DNA from: JBDTSW01 sp963797835
GTDB lineage: Bacteria; Actinomycetota; Thermoleophilia; Solirubrobacterales; 70-9
Assembly (NCBI GenBank): GCA_963797835.1
Contig: CAWCRN010000027.1
Location: forward strand, 62,001 to 126,000
Length of the DNA: 64,000 bases
Reading direction: 5' to 3'
Shown here piece by piece: positions 53,861 through 62,992 of the stretch. Under the pieces are notes generated by a model. That model was not told where the DNA came from. It ran no database searches and saw only the letters and a list, made by a program, of their open reading frames with translations. Numbering within the stretch: the first letter of the stretch is position 1; every line of letters begins with the position of its first letter. Position numbers and translations under genes: made by a program.

Positions 53861-55224
53861 TGCCGGAGACCTTGTTCGACAAGATCTGGGACGCCCACGA
53901 GGTCGCCGACGCCCTGATCTACATCGACCTGCACCTTGTCCACGAGGTCACTTCGCCGCAGGCGTTCGAGGGGCTTCGGCTCGCGGGCCGCGGCGTTCGC
54001 CGCCCGGACAGGACGATCGCGACGGCCGACCACAACGTCCCCACCGACGGCACACCCGTAGCGCGGATGATCGCGGACGAGCTCTCCCGCAAGCAGGTCG
54101 AGACCCTGGAGCGGAACTGCGAGGAGTTCGGTGTGCCGATCCACTCGCTCGGCTCCGACCACCAGGGGATCGTGCACGTGATCGGGCCCGAGCTGGGCCT
54201 TACCCAGCCGGGGCTGACGATCGTCTGCGGCGACAGCCACACGTCCACCCACGGCGCCTTCGGAGCGCTCGCGTTCGGGATCGGCACCTCCGAGGTGGAG
54301 CACGTCCTCGCAACGCAGACGATGGTCCAGCGCCGCCCGAAGACCATGCGGATCTCCTACTCCGGCGAGCTGGGGCCGGGCGTGACGGCCAAGGACCTGA
54401 TCCTCGCCACCATCGGCCGGCTCGGCACCGGCGGGATGGTCGGCCACACCGTCGAGTACGCAGGTGAGACCATCAGCGGCCTGACGATGGAGAACCGGAT
54501 GACGATCTGCAACATGACCATCGAGGGCGGTGGACGCGCCGGGATGATCGCTCCCGACGACACGACGTTCGAGTGGGTCGAGGGCAGGCCGGGCGCGCCT
54601 CGGGACTTCGATGCCGCCGTCGAGCGCTGGCGAGCGCTCCCCACCGAGGAGGGGGCCTCCTTCGACGCCGAGGTGCCGGTGGACGCCTCCCAGATCTCGC
54701 CGATGGTGACCTGGGGCACGAACCCGGGGCAGGTCGTCCAGGTGACCGACGTCGTGCCAGAGCCACGCGACGAGGTCGAGGAGCGAGCGCTCCGCTACAT
54801 GGACCTCAACCCGGGCGTGCCGATTCAGGAGATCCCCCTGGAGCGCGTCTTCATCGGATCCTGCACGAACTCGCGCGTCCAGGACCTGCGGGAGGCGGCA
54901 TCGGTCGTCGCGGGCAGAAAGGTCGCCCCGACAGTCAATGCCATGGTGGTTCCCGGCTCCACCCAGGTGAAGAAGCAGGCCGAGGCGGAGGGGCTGGACG
55001 ACGTGTTTCGCGCCGCCGGCTTCGACTGGCGCTCGGCCGGGTGCTCGATGTGCCTGGGGATGAACCCCGACATCCTGAGCGAGGGCGAGCGCTGCGCCTC
55101 GACCTCCAACCGCAACTTCGAGGGCCGCCAGGGCAAGGGCGGGCGCACCCACCTCGTCTCGCCCCGGATGGCGGCCGCCGCCGCGATCGAGGGCCGCTTC
55201 GTGGACATCAGGAGCTGGAACTGA
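53860..55224 (+). CDS. leuC: 3-Isopropylmalate dehydratase large subunit
   Basis: A 454-residue aconitase-family protein that, with LeuD, isomerises 2- to 3-isopropylmalate. [4Fe-4S] cluster ligands are visible in FIGSCTNSRVQDLREAASVVAG and in SAGCSMCLGMNPDIL. Also DHNVPT, GDSHTSTHGAFGALAFGIGTSEVEHVLATQT and SNRNFEGRQGKGGRTHLVSPRMAAAAAIEGRFVDI. The start overlaps the regulator's stop (TGATG), and the stop overlaps the leuD start in the same way. Confidence 0.96.
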   Translation: MPETLFDKIWDAHEVADALIYIDLHLVHEVTSPQAFEGLRLAGRGVRRPDRTIATADHNVPTDGTPVARMIADELSRKQVETLERNCEEFGVPIHSLGSDHQGIVHVIGPELGLTQPGLTIVCGDSHTSTHGAFGALAFGIGTSEVEHVLATQTMVQRRPKTMRISYSGELGPGVTAKDLILATIGRLGTGGMVGHTVEYAGETISGLTMENRMTICNMTIEGGGRAGMIAPDDTTFEWVEGRPGAPRDFDAAVERWRALPTEEGASFDAEVPVDASQISPMVTWGTNPGQVVQVTDVVPEPRDEVEERALRYMDLNPGVPIQEIPLERVFIGSCTNSRVQDLREAASVVAGRKVAPTVNAMVVPGSTQVKKQAEAEGLDDVFRAAGFDWRSAGCSMCLGMNPDILSEGERCASTSNRNFEGRQGKGGRTHLVSPRMAAAAAIEGRFVDIRSWN

Positions 55225-55793
55225 TGGAGCCCGTCGAATTGATCGAGGGCAAGGTGTCGGTGCTCGGCCGCGCCGACGTGGACACCGACCAGATCATCCC
55301 CAAGCAGTTCCTGAAGCGCATCGAGCGCACGGGCTTCGGCGAGTTCCTGTTCTACGACTGGATGCGCGACGGTGAGATAGAGCTCGAGCCGAACCCGATC
55401 CTCGTCGCGGGGCGAAACTTCGGCTGCGGCTCCTCGCGCGAGCACGCCGTCTGGGCCCTGCACCAGTTCGGCTTCCGGGCGGTCGTCGCCCCTTCGTTCG
55501 GGGACATCTTCTACGGCAACTGCACGAAGAACGGGCTGCTGCCGGTGATCCTGGACGAAAGGCGGTGCCGGGCGCTCGCCGACGCCGCGGAGGCGAGGAT
55601 CGACGTCGACGACCAGACGGTCACCAGCACGGCCGGCGTCTTTCGGTTCGAGATCGACGAGGAGGTCAAGCGCCGGATCATCGGCGGGCTCGACGACATT
55701 GCCGTGACCCTCCTCTCCGGGGAGCGCATCGACGAGTACGAGGCGGCGGGACGCGCGGACGCCGGCCCGGTGACCACGGGGCTTCGGCTATGA
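55224..55793 (+). CDS. leuD: 3-Isopropylmalate dehydratase small subunit
   Basis: A 189-residue swivelling-domain partner of LeuC: LGRADVDTDQIIPKQFLKRIERTGFGEFLFYDW, the substrate-recognition loop NFGCGSSREHAVWALHQFGFRAVVAPSFGDIFYGNCTKNGLLPV. Normal length. It ends in an ATGA overlap with the next gene. Confidence 0.96.
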   Translation: MEPVELIEGKVSVLGRADVDTDQIIPKQFLKRIERTGFGEFLFYDWMRDGEIELEPNPILVAGRNFGCGSSREHAVWALHQFGFRAVVAPSFGDIFYGNCTKNGLLPVILDERRCRALADAAEARIDVDDQTVTSTAGVFRFEIDEEVKRRIIGGLDDIAVTLLSGERIDEYEAAGRADAGPVTTGLRL

Positions 55794-56566
55794 GCGAGCC
55801 CGTCGACTGGGACGCCGCCACCTATCACCGGGTGGCCGACAACCAGGAGGAGTGGGGCACCGAGGTGCTCGGCCGGCTGAAGCTGAACGGGGACGAGACC
55901 GTGCTCGACGCCGGCTGTGGCTCGGGGCGCGTCACCCGCCTTCTGCTCGAGCGCCTGCCCGAGGGGCGCGTGATCGGCGTCGACGCCTCGCCCTCGATGA
56001 TCGAGGAGGCCCGCTCGAACCTGCAGGGCTTCGGCGACAGGGCCGACCTGCGAGTAGGGAACCTCACCGACCTGGACCTGACCGGCGAGGTCGACGCGGT
56101 CTTCTCAAACGCGACGTTCCACTGGGTCGGAGACCACGACCGCCTGTTCTCGCGGCTGGCAGAGGCCCTGCGCCCGGGCGGCGCTCTCGAGGCTCAGTGC
56201 GGGGGAGAGGGCAACGTCGCCGAGTGGAAGCGTGCCGTGGAGTCGGCGATGGGCGACGAGCGCTTCGCCCCGTACTTCCGCGGCATGACGCAGCCCTGGA
56301 ACTTCGCCTCCGTCAGCGACACGGAGGTCCGGCTCGAGCGCGCGGGGTTCGTCGTCGGCAAGGTGTGGCTCGAGGAGCGCACGGTGGAGCCGACGGAGCC
56401 GCGCGAGTACGTCCGCTCGGTCGGGCTCAACCCGCACCTCGCGCGCGTACCCGACGAGCTGAGCGACCAGTTCATCGACACCGTCCTGGGCTCGATGCTG
56501 CGGCCGTTGCGCCTCGACTACGTGCGGCTGAACATCTCCGCGCGGAAGCCGGAAAGCGCCTCGTGA
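55790..56566 (+). CDS. Trans-aconitate-methyltransferase-like SAM-dependent enzyme
   Basis: A 258-residue class I methyltransferase: WDAATYHRVADNQEEWGTEVLGRLKLNGDETVLDAGCGSGRVTRLLLERLPEGRVIGVDASPSMIEEAR (motif I), DLRVGNLTDLDLTGEVDAVFSNATFHWVGDHDRLFSRLAEALRPGGAL. The FSNATFHWV segment is typical of the Tam group. It overlaps leuD by 4 bp and leuB by 4 bp, inside the leu operon. Enzymes of this group methylate trans-aconitate (E. coli Tam) and, in yeast, 3-isopropylmalate (Tmt1). A role on isopropylmalate is a context-based guess. Confidence 0.87.
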   Translation: MSEPVDWDAATYHRVADNQEEWGTEVLGRLKLNGDETVLDAGCGSGRVTRLLLERLPEGRVIGVDASPSMIEEARSNLQGFGDRADLRVGNLTDLDLTGEVDAVFSNATFHWVGDHDRLFSRLAEALRPGGALEAQCGGEGNVAEWKRAVESAMGDERFAPYFRGMTQPWNFASVSDTEVRLERAGFVVGKVWLEERTVEPTEPREYVRSVGLNPHLARVPDELSDQFIDTVLGSMLRPLRLDYVRLNISARKPESAS

Positions 56567-57648
56567 GCGCGCCTCGCATCGTCCTGCTCCCGGGCGACGG
56601 GATCGGTCCCGAGATCGTGGCCGCGGCGAGGCGGCTCCTGGAGGCCCTTGGCGAGTTCGAGTTCTCCGACCACCCGATCGGCGGCGCCTCGATCGACCGG
56701 CACGGTGTGGCGCTGACGGACGACGTGCTCGACGCGTGCCGGAGCGCCGACGCCGTCCTCCTGGGCGCGGTCGGCGGGCCGAAGTGGGACACGACGAACC
56801 CCGACGCACCGCGCCCCGAGCAGGGGCTGCTGGGCCTGCGAAAGGGACTCGGCCTGTTCGCGAACCTGCGCCCGGTGAAGCCGAGCGCCGCGCTCGTCGA
56901 TGCCAGCCCGCTGCGTCCCGCCCTGATCGACGGCACCGACCTCCTGGTCGTACGCGAGCTGACCGGCGGTATCTACTTCGGCGACCGCGGGCGCGATGGC
57001 GACGCCGCTCACGACACCTGCGTCTACTCCGTCGAGGAGATCGAGCGGATCGCCGAGGTGGGGTTCGACGCGGCCGGGCGCCGCCGGGGCAAGGTCACCT
57101 CGGTCGACAAGGCGAACGTGCTCGAGACCTCGCGCCTATGGCGCGAGACCCTCACCCGCCTCGGGGCGGGCCGCGAGGGGATCGAGCTCGAGCACATGCT
57201 CGTGGACAACGCGGCGATGCAGCTCGTCGCGAATCCTCGTGAGTTCGACGTGATCCTGACCGAGAACATGTTCGGCGACATCCTCAGCGACGAGTCCGCC
57301 ATGCTCACCGGCTCACTGGGGATGCTGCCGTCCGCCAGCCTCGGGGGCGACGGCCCCGGCGTGTTCGAGCCGGTGCACGGCTCGGCCCCGGATATCGCCG
57401 GCAAGGGCATCGCGAACCCCCTGGCGACCTTTCTGTCCGTCGCGATGATGCTGCGCGACGGCCTGGGCCGGCCCGAGGACGGCGCCGCCGTCGAGGAGGC
57501 CGTGGACGCCGCCCTCGCGCGCGGCCTGCGCACGCCCGACCTCGCCTGGGACGAGCGCCACCAATCGCCGCTCCCGGAGATGCCCGAGCAGGTCGAGGTG
57601 GGAACCGAGGAGATGACGGCGGCCGTGCTCGCGACGCTGGACACCTAG
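56563..57648 (+). CDS. leuB: 3-Isopropylmalate dehydrogenase
   Basis: A 361-residue NAD enzyme that oxidises and decarboxylates 3-isopropylmalate. GTG 56563 overlaps the methyltransferase stop (GTGA). Motifs: IVLLPGDGIGPEIVAAARRLLEAL, AVLLGAVGGPKWDT, LLVVRELTGGIYFGDRG, KVTSVDKANVLETSRLWRE and DVILTENMFGDILSDESAMLTGSLGMLPSAS, ending FEPVHGSAPDIAGKGIANPLATFLSVAMML. It ends the tightly overlapping set. Confidence 0.96.
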   Translation: MSAPRIVLLPGDGIGPEIVAAARRLLEALGEFEFSDHPIGGASIDRHGVALTDDVLDACRSADAVLLGAVGGPKWDTTNPDAPRPEQGLLGLRKGLGLFANLRPVKPSAALVDASPLRPALIDGTDLLVVRELTGGIYFGDRGRDGDAAHDTCVYSVEEIERIAEVGFDAAGRRRGKVTSVDKANVLETSRLWRETLTRLGAGREGIELEHMLVDNAAMQLVANPREFDVILTENMFGDILSDESAMLTGSLGMLPSASLGGDGPGVFEPVHGSAPDIAGKGIANPLATFLSVAMMLRDGLGRPEDGAAVEEAVDAALARGLRTPDLAWDERHQSPLPEMPEQVEVGTEEMTAAVLATLDT

Positions 57649-57692
57649 GGCATAATTCGGGGAGCGTCAGAGGGCGGACCGGAGAGGAAGTC

Positions 57693-58625
57693 GTGGAGAA
57701 GTCTGAGTGGATCTGGATGAACGGCGAGTTCGTCGCTTGGGACGACGCCAAGGTCCACGTGCTCAGCCACGGCCTCCACTACGGCAGCGGTGTCTTCGAG
57801 GGGATCCGCTGCTACGAGACCGAGCGCGGGCCGGCGATCTTCCGCCACTCCGAGCACCTCGACCGGCTTCGGATGTCGGCCGAGCTCTACTACCTGCCGC
57901 TCGAGCGCTCCAAGAAGGAGATGCGCGAGGCGACCCACGAGCTGATCCGCCGCAACGGCCTTCGCAGCTGCTACATCAGGCCGCTCGCGTTCCGCGGCTA
58001 CGGCGAGATGGGGCTCTACGCACAGTCGGCACCGGTGGACGTGATGATCGCCGTGTGGCCCTGGGGCGCCTACCTCGGCGAGGAGTCCAAGCGCGAGGGG
58101 ATCCGGGCCAAGGTCTCCTCCTGGCGGCGGATCTCGGCGTCGGGGCTGATCCCGCACGCGAAGGCCTCAGGTCAGTACCTGAACTCCATCCTCGCGAAGA
58201 CCGAGACCGCCAACGCCGGGTACGACGAGGCGATCCTGCTCGACGACTCGGGCAACGTCTGCGAGGGATCCGGCGAGAACGTGTTCGTGATCCGCGGCGG
58301 CGAGATCGCCACCCCCGGGCACACCGCCTCGATCCTCGACGGGATCTCCCGCAAGTCGGTGATCCAGATCGCGTCCGACCTCGGCTACGAGGTCGCAGAG
58401 CGCGATATCGCGCGCTCCGAGCTCTACCTGGCCGACGAGGTCTTCCTCTGCGGGACCGCCGCCGAGCTGGTGCCGGTCCGCGAGGTGGACGACCACGAGA
58501 TCGGCCCGCGGGGAGAGATCACCGCCCAGATCCAGGGCAAGTTCGAGGATGCCCTGCACGGACGCGCCCCGGAGTACCTGGAATGGCTGGACTTCGTCGA
58601 GGTTCCGAGTAGAGTCACCTCCTGA
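57693..58625 (+). CDS. ilvE: Branched-chain amino acid aminotransferase
   Basis: A 310-residue fold-type IV PLP enzyme: WMNGEFVAWDDAKVHVLSHGLHYGSGVFEGIRCYETERGPAIFRHSEHLDRL, RPLAFRGYGEMGLYAQSAPVDVMIAVWPWG, PLP Lys in GLIPHAKASGQYLNSILAKTE, and DEAILLDDSGNVCEGSGENVFVIRGGE. It performs the last step for leucine, isoleucine and valine. GTG 57693 follows GGAGAGGAAG, and CATAAT about 40 nt before the start is a possible -10. The stop overlaps a short frame (TGATG) in front of cimA. Confidence 0.95.
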   Translation: MEKSEWIWMNGEFVAWDDAKVHVLSHGLHYGSGVFEGIRCYETERGPAIFRHSEHLDRLRMSAELYYLPLERSKKEMREATHELIRRNGLRSCYIRPLAFRGYGEMGLYAQSAPVDVMIAVWPWGAYLGEESKREGIRAKVSSWRRISASGLIPHAKASGQYLNSILAKTETANAGYDEAILLDDSGNVCEGSGENVFVIRGGEIATPGHTASILDGISRKSVIQIASDLGYEVAERDIARSELYLADEVFLCGTAAELVPVREVDDHEIGPRGEITAQIQGKFEDALHGRAPEYLEWLDFVEVPSRVTS

Positions 58626-58678
58626 TGCCGGACGACTTCGGGCGAATCGAGCGAATTAGGGACGCCGCGGCGGCCTAG
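58625..58678 (+). CDS. Possible short leader frame between ilvE and cimA
   Basis: ATG 58625 overlaps the ilvE stop and encodes 17 residues (MPDDFGRIERIRDAAAA) to TAG 58678. Two Ile codons (ATC, ATT) in four and a GC palindrome 9 nt after the stop (GGCCGCGCGGCC, 58688-58699) recall an attenuator. Its Ala codons are complementary to that palindrome. Two isoleucines are few, so this is only a possibility. Confidence 0.25.
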   Translation: MPDDFGRIERIRDAAAA

Positions 58679-58749
58679 CTGCCCCGTGGCCGCGCGGCCC
58701 AGAAGCCGCGCACACCTCGCTCCACCCCCGAACTGAAAAGGCATACATA

Positions 58750-60354
58750 GTGACCTCGGTCCACCTCTACGACACGACCCTCCGCGACGGCATGCAGGGC
58801 CAGGGCATGTCGCTCTCGGCCGCCGAGAAGGTGCGCGTCGTGCGTGCCCTCGACCGGCTGGGCGTCGGCTTCATCGAGGCCGGGTTCCCCAGCTCGAACC
58901 CGAAGGAGGAGGAGCTCTTCCGCCTGCTCGGCGACGTCGATCTGGAAAACGCGGCCCTCTGTGCGTTCGGGATGACGCGACGGCGCGGGATCGCCGCCTC
59001 AGACGACGAGGGCCTCCGCGCGCTCGTGTCGAGCGCGGCGGGGGTGTGCACCCTCGTCGGCAAGACCTGGGGGCTGCACCTGGAGAAGGTGACCCGGGTG
59101 ACCCGGGAGGAGAACCTGGCGATGATCATCGACTCGGTTGCCTTCTGCCGCGCGGAGGGCAAGCGGGTGGTCTACGACGCCGAGCACTTCTTCGACGGAT
59201 GGCGTGACGACTCGGCCTACGCGCTCGAGTGCCTGCGGGCGGCGATCACGGGCGGCGCGGAGAACGTGACCCTGTGCGACACCAACGGCGCCTCGCTTCC
59301 GGGCGAGGTGGCGGCCGCCACGGCGTCGGTCGTGGCCGAGCTGGGCGAGCGGGCGGAGATCGGCATCCACGCACATAACGACGCCGAGTGTGGTGTGGCC
59401 AACTCGCTGGCGGCGGTCGAGGCGGGGGCGCGAATGGTCCAGGGCACGGTCAACGGGGTGGGGGAGCGCTGCGGAAACGCCAACCTCGTGTCGATCCTGC
59501 CTGCCCTCCAGCTCAAGCTCGGCTTCGATTGCGTGCCCGAGGAGAGGATGCGCCTGCTCACGGAGACGGCCCACTTCCTCGACGAGATCTGCAACCTGTC
59601 GCCGGACCCCGACCAGCCCTACGTCGGGCGCAACGCGTTCGCCCACAAGGGCGGCATGCACGTGGCCGGGGTCCAGGCCGACGCGCGGACCTTCGAACAC
59701 CTCGACCCGGACCTCGTGGGCAACAGCCGCGACGTCCTGATCTCGGAGCTGTCCGGCAAGGGGTCGGTGCTGTCCCGGGCCGAGCGGGCGGGTATCGAGC
59801 TGGACGCCGACGCCGCCAAGCGCGCGGTGGAGCACGTCAAGGAGCGCGAGCACCGCGGCTACCACTACGAGGCGGCCGACGCGTCGTTCGAGCTGATGCT
59901 GCGGCGAGAGTCGGGCGATTACCAGCCGCTGTTCCGGCTCGAGAGCTTCCGGGTGATCACGGAGAAGCGTGCCGACGGCCGGGTGGAGACCGAGGCGACG
60001 ATCAAGGTCTGGGTCGGCGGCAACCGCCTGGTCCGCACCGCGGAGGGCAACGGGCCCGTGAACGCCCTTGACAAGGCGCTGCGGCTGGCGATCACCGAGC
60101 TCCATCCGCACCTCGCCGACATCGAGCTCGTCAACTACAAGGTCCGGATCCTCGACGAGAACCTCGGGACCGGGGCGGTCACGCGCGTCCTGCTCGACTC
60201 GTCGGACGGGCACGCCGAGTGGGGGACGATCGGGGTCTCGGAGAACATCATCGAGGCGTCGTGGGAGGCGTTGGTCGAGTCGCTCGAGTACGCGTTTCAG
60301 CCGCCGGATACCACCACGCCACAGGTAGCCTCCGGCGTTCGTGACGGAGCCTGA
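58750..60354 (+). CDS. cimA: Citramalate synthase
   Basis: A 534-residue enzyme of the isopropylmalate synthase family that condenses pyruvate and acetyl-CoA, opening the threonine-independent isoleucine route. HLYDTTLRDGMQGQGMSLSAAEKVRVVRALDRLGVGFIEAGFPSSNPKEEELF has the CimA-type DGMQG in place of DGEQS in LeuA. HAHNDAECGVANSLAAVEAGARMVQGTVNGVGERCGNANL binds metal, and the C-terminal LeuA-like domain (about 390-515) is the allosteric part. GTG 58750 follows AAAAGG. It lies next to ilvE and the leu genes, whose products complete the route. Confidence 0.94.
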   Translation: MTSVHLYDTTLRDGMQGQGMSLSAAEKVRVVRALDRLGVGFIEAGFPSSNPKEEELFRLLGDVDLENAALCAFGMTRRRGIAASDDEGLRALVSSAAGVCTLVGKTWGLHLEKVTRVTREENLAMIIDSVAFCRAEGKRVVYDAEHFFDGWRDDSAYALECLRAAITGGAENVTLCDTNGASLPGEVAAATASVVAELGERAEIGIHAHNDAECGVANSLAAVEAGARMVQGTVNGVGERCGNANLVSILPALQLKLGFDCVPEERMRLLTETAHFLDEICNLSPDPDQPYVGRNAFAHKGGMHVAGVQADARTFEHLDPDLVGNSRDVLISELSGKGSVLSRAERAGIELDADAAKRAVEHVKEREHRGYHYEAADASFELMLRRESGDYQPLFRLESFRVITEKRADGRVETEATIKVWVGGNRLVRTAEGNGPVNALDKALRLAITELHPHLADIELVNYKVRILDENLGTGAVTRVLLDSSDGHAEWGTIGVSENIIEASWEALVESLEYAFQPPDTTTPQVASGVRDGA

Positions 60355-61504
60355 GCCGATCCCCCTCGCCCGGCCCTCGCTCTCCGAGCGCGAGGAGGAG
60401 CTGGTCCTGGAGGTGCTGCGCTCCGGGCGGCTCTCGCTGGGGCCGATGCTCGAGCGCTTCGAGCGCGAGTTCGCCGCCTGGCTGGGGGTGGACGACGCGG
60501 TAGCCGTCTCCTCGGGCACGGCCGGCCTCCACCTCGGCGTGCGCGCCAACGGTTGGGGCCGCGGCGACGAGGTGATCACACCGCCGTTCTCGTTCGTGGC
60601 CTCGGCGAACTGCCTGCTCTACGAGGGCGCGAAGCCGGTCTTCTGCGACGTCGACCCGGTCACGCTCACCCTCGACCCCGACGCGGCCGCCGCGTCGGTC
60701 GGGGAGGCCACGGCCGGGATCCTGCCGGTCGACATCCTCGGCTACCCGGCCGCGATGGGGCGCTTCAAGGAACTGGCGGCCGCGCACGACCTCGGGCTCC
60801 TGGATGACGCCTGCGAGGCCTTCGGGGCGATCGACTCCGCGGACTTCAGGGTGGGGGCCCAGGGCGTCACCGCCGTATTCGCCTTCTACGCGAACAAGCA
60901 GCTGACGACCGCCGAGGGCGGGATCGTGATCCCGCCCGACGCAGAGGCGGTGCCCGGGCTTCGGAGCGAGCGAAATCAGGGCCGCGCGCCCGACATGAGC
61001 TGGGTCGACCACGACCGCGTCGGCTTCAACTACCGGCTCAGCGACGTCCAGGCGGCCATCGGGATCGCTCAGCTCGAGCGGGCCGACCAGCTCCTGGGCG
61101 AGCGAGCCGAGGCCGCCGCCCTCTACACGCAGCGCCTGGGGCAGTCGGGAGCAGCCCCGGCGGGCGAGGGTGATCCGAACGGGCTGGTCCTGCCGTGCGC
61201 CGACCGTGGGGCGGAGCGGCGCAGCTGGTTCATCTACGCCGTACGCCTCCCCGCGGGCGCCGACCGCGACGCCGTCGTGGCCGACCTCTCCCAGCGGGGG
61301 GTGGAGGCGAAGGCCTACATGCCGTGCATACACCTCCTCGCGCCCTACCGGGAGCGGTTCGGGCACCGGCCGGGCGAGCTGCCCGTGGCCGAGGACGCCT
61401 CGGCCAGGCTCCTCGCGCTGCCCTTCTTCCCCGGCATCAGCCCCGGGCAGGTCGAGCAGGTCTGCGAGGCCCTGGAAGAGGCCCTCCAGGGAAACTGGAC
61501 CTGA
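60341..61504 (+). CDS. DegT/DnrJ/EryC1/StrS-family sugar aminotransferase
   Basis: A 387-residue PLP enzyme: PLARPSLSEREEELVLEVLRSGRLSLGPMLERFEREFAAWLGVDDAVAVSSGTAGLHLGVRANGWGRGDEVITPPFSFVASANCLLYEGAKPVFCDVDP, DDACEAFGA, and PLP Lys in FAFYANKQLTTAEGGI. The product would be an amino-sugar nucleotide for glycan synthesis. GTG 60341 lies within the cimA 3' end, with TAGCCT 9 nt before. No other sugar gene is adjacent, so substrate is unclear. Confidence 0.9.
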   Translation: MTEPEPIPLARPSLSEREEELVLEVLRSGRLSLGPMLERFEREFAAWLGVDDAVAVSSGTAGLHLGVRANGWGRGDEVITPPFSFVASANCLLYEGAKPVFCDVDPVTLTLDPDAAAASVGEATAGILPVDILGYPAAMGRFKELAAAHDLGLLDDACEAFGAIDSADFRVGAQGVTAVFAFYANKQLTTAEGGIVIPPDAEAVPGLRSERNQGRAPDMSWVDHDRVGFNYRLSDVQAAIGIAQLERADQLLGERAEAAALYTQRLGQSGAAPAGEGDPNGLVLPCADRGAERRSWFIYAVRLPAGADRDAVVADLSQRGVEAKAYMPCIHLLAPYRERFGHRPGELPVAEDASARLLALPFFPGISPGQVEQVCEALEEALQGNWT

Positions 61505-61606
61505 GGGGAGCCTGCCGCGCTCCCATGGATCAGGCTGCGCGTGTCGCCTCGATGGCGGATGGCGACATCCATGCGACAGACGCGCGGATATCCGAACCGC
61601 CTCACC

Positions 61607-61612
61607 TACTAT
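61607..61612 (+). promoter_or_regulatory. -10 element of argH (leaderless type)
   Basis: TACTAT ends 6 nt before ATG 61619; no ribosome site. It supports the internal start over the open frame from 61541. Confidence 0.45.
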
Positions 61613-61618
61613 CCGCCG

Positions 61619-62992
61619 ATGCCTCGCCTCCCCGACCCCAAGGACGAGCTTTTCCGGCGCCTGAACTCCTCGATCGAGTACGACCGGAGGCTGTGGCCGC
61701 AGGACATCGCCGGGTCGAAGGCCCATGTGGAGTCATTGCGAGGGGTAGGCGTCCTCAGTGGCGAGGAAGCGGCGACGCTCGCCGAGGGGCTCGACCGCGT
61801 CGCGGGCGAGCTCGAGCGCGGCGAGTTCGCGTTTGAGCCCGATGACGAGGACATCCACATGGCGGTCGAGCGCAGGCTGACGGAGCTGGTCGGGCCGGTG
61901 GGCGGCAAGCTCCACACCGGGCGCTCGCGCAACGACCAGGTCGCGACCGACCTCGCCCTCTACGTGCGCGAGCGCTCCGGCGTTGCGGTCGAGCTGGTCG
62001 GCGCCCTGATGGAGCGTCTGCTCGAGCTGGCCGAGCGGCACGCCGACTGGCCGATGCCCGGCTACACCCACCTTCAGCGCGCCCAGCCCGTCCACCTCGG
62101 GCACCACCTGCTCGCCTACTTCTGGATGCTGACCCGCGACGCCGTGCGCTTCGGCGCTGCGCGGGACGGAGCGGGGGAGCTGCCGCTCGGCTCCGCGGCG
62201 CTCGCTGGTAGCGGCTGGGAGCTGGACCGCGCCGCGACCGCCACAGCGCTGGGGTTCGACCGCCCGTCGCCCAACTCGATCGACGCGGTGGCCAGCCGCG
62301 ACTTCGCCCTCGGCTACCTGTCGGCGGCAGCCATCTGCGCCACCCACCTCTCGCGCCTGGGCTCGGAGCTGGTGCTGTGGTCGAGCCACGAGTTCGGCTT
62401 CTGCGAGCCGGCCGACGACTTCTCCTCCGGCTCGAGCCTGATGCCGCAGAAGAAGAACCCGGACGCCGCCGAGCTCCTCCGCGCGAAGGCGCCGCGCATC
62501 GTCGCCGACTTCACGACCCTCGCGGGCGTCCTCCACGGCCTGCCGCTCGCCTACTCGAAGGACCTCCAGGAGGACAAGGAGGCGCTGTTCGACGCGGTGG
62601 ACAACCTGGAGCTCTCGCTCCGCGCCGCGGCAGCGATGCTCGCCGGCATCGGCTTCAACCGTGAGCGCCTCGAGTCCGCTGCCTCCGACGAGTTCCTGGC
62701 CGCGACCGAGGTGGCCGACCTGCTCGTCCGCAGGGGGATGCCGTTTCGCGAGGCCCATGGCGTCGTCGGGGACGTCGTGCGCGAGGCCCTCGAGCGTGGG
62801 CTTGCCCTGTCCGAGCTCGACCGCGAGGCGCTCGCCCGGCATTCCGAGCTCCTGGATGACGAGTTCTACGACGTGGTGAGGACCGCCTCGGCGCTCGACT
62901 CCAAGCGCGCGGAGGGCGGGACCTCTTCCGCCCGGCTGGCTGACCAGATCGCGGCCGCACGCCGGGAGCTCGCGGCCATCCGCGCGGCGTGA
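61619..62992 (+). CDS. argH: Argininosuccinate lyase
   Basis: A 457-residue fumarase/aspartase-superfamily enzyme, last step of arginine synthesis. ATG 61619 (MPRLPDPKDELFRRLNSSIEYDRRLWPQDI) is chosen since the earlier part does not match the family and a -10 element fits. Motifs: VGGKLHTGRSRNDQVATDLALYVRE, GYTHLQRAQPVHLGHHLLAYFWMLTRD, LPLGSAALAGSG, SSGSSLMPQKKNPDAAELLRAKAPR (signature loop with the catalytic Ser). No other arg gene is in the window. The stop overlaps the next GTG. Confidence 0.96.
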   Translation: MPRLPDPKDELFRRLNSSIEYDRRLWPQDIAGSKAHVESLRGVGVLSGEEAATLAEGLDRVAGELERGEFAFEPDDEDIHMAVERRLTELVGPVGGKLHTGRSRNDQVATDLALYVRERSGVAVELVGALMERLLELAERHADWPMPGYTHLQRAQPVHLGHHLLAYFWMLTRDAVRFGAARDGAGELPLGSAALAGSGWELDRAATATALGFDRPSPNSIDAVASRDFALGYLSAAAICATHLSRLGSELVLWSSHEFGFCEPADDFSSGSSLMPQKKNPDAAELLRAKAPRIVADFTTLAGVLHGLPLAYSKDLQEDKEALFDAVDNLELSLRAAAAMLAGIGFNRERLESAASDEFLAATEVADLLVRRGMPFREAHGVVGDVVREALERGLALSELDREALARHSELLDDEFYDVVRTASALDSKRAEGGTSSARLADQIAAARRELAAIRAA

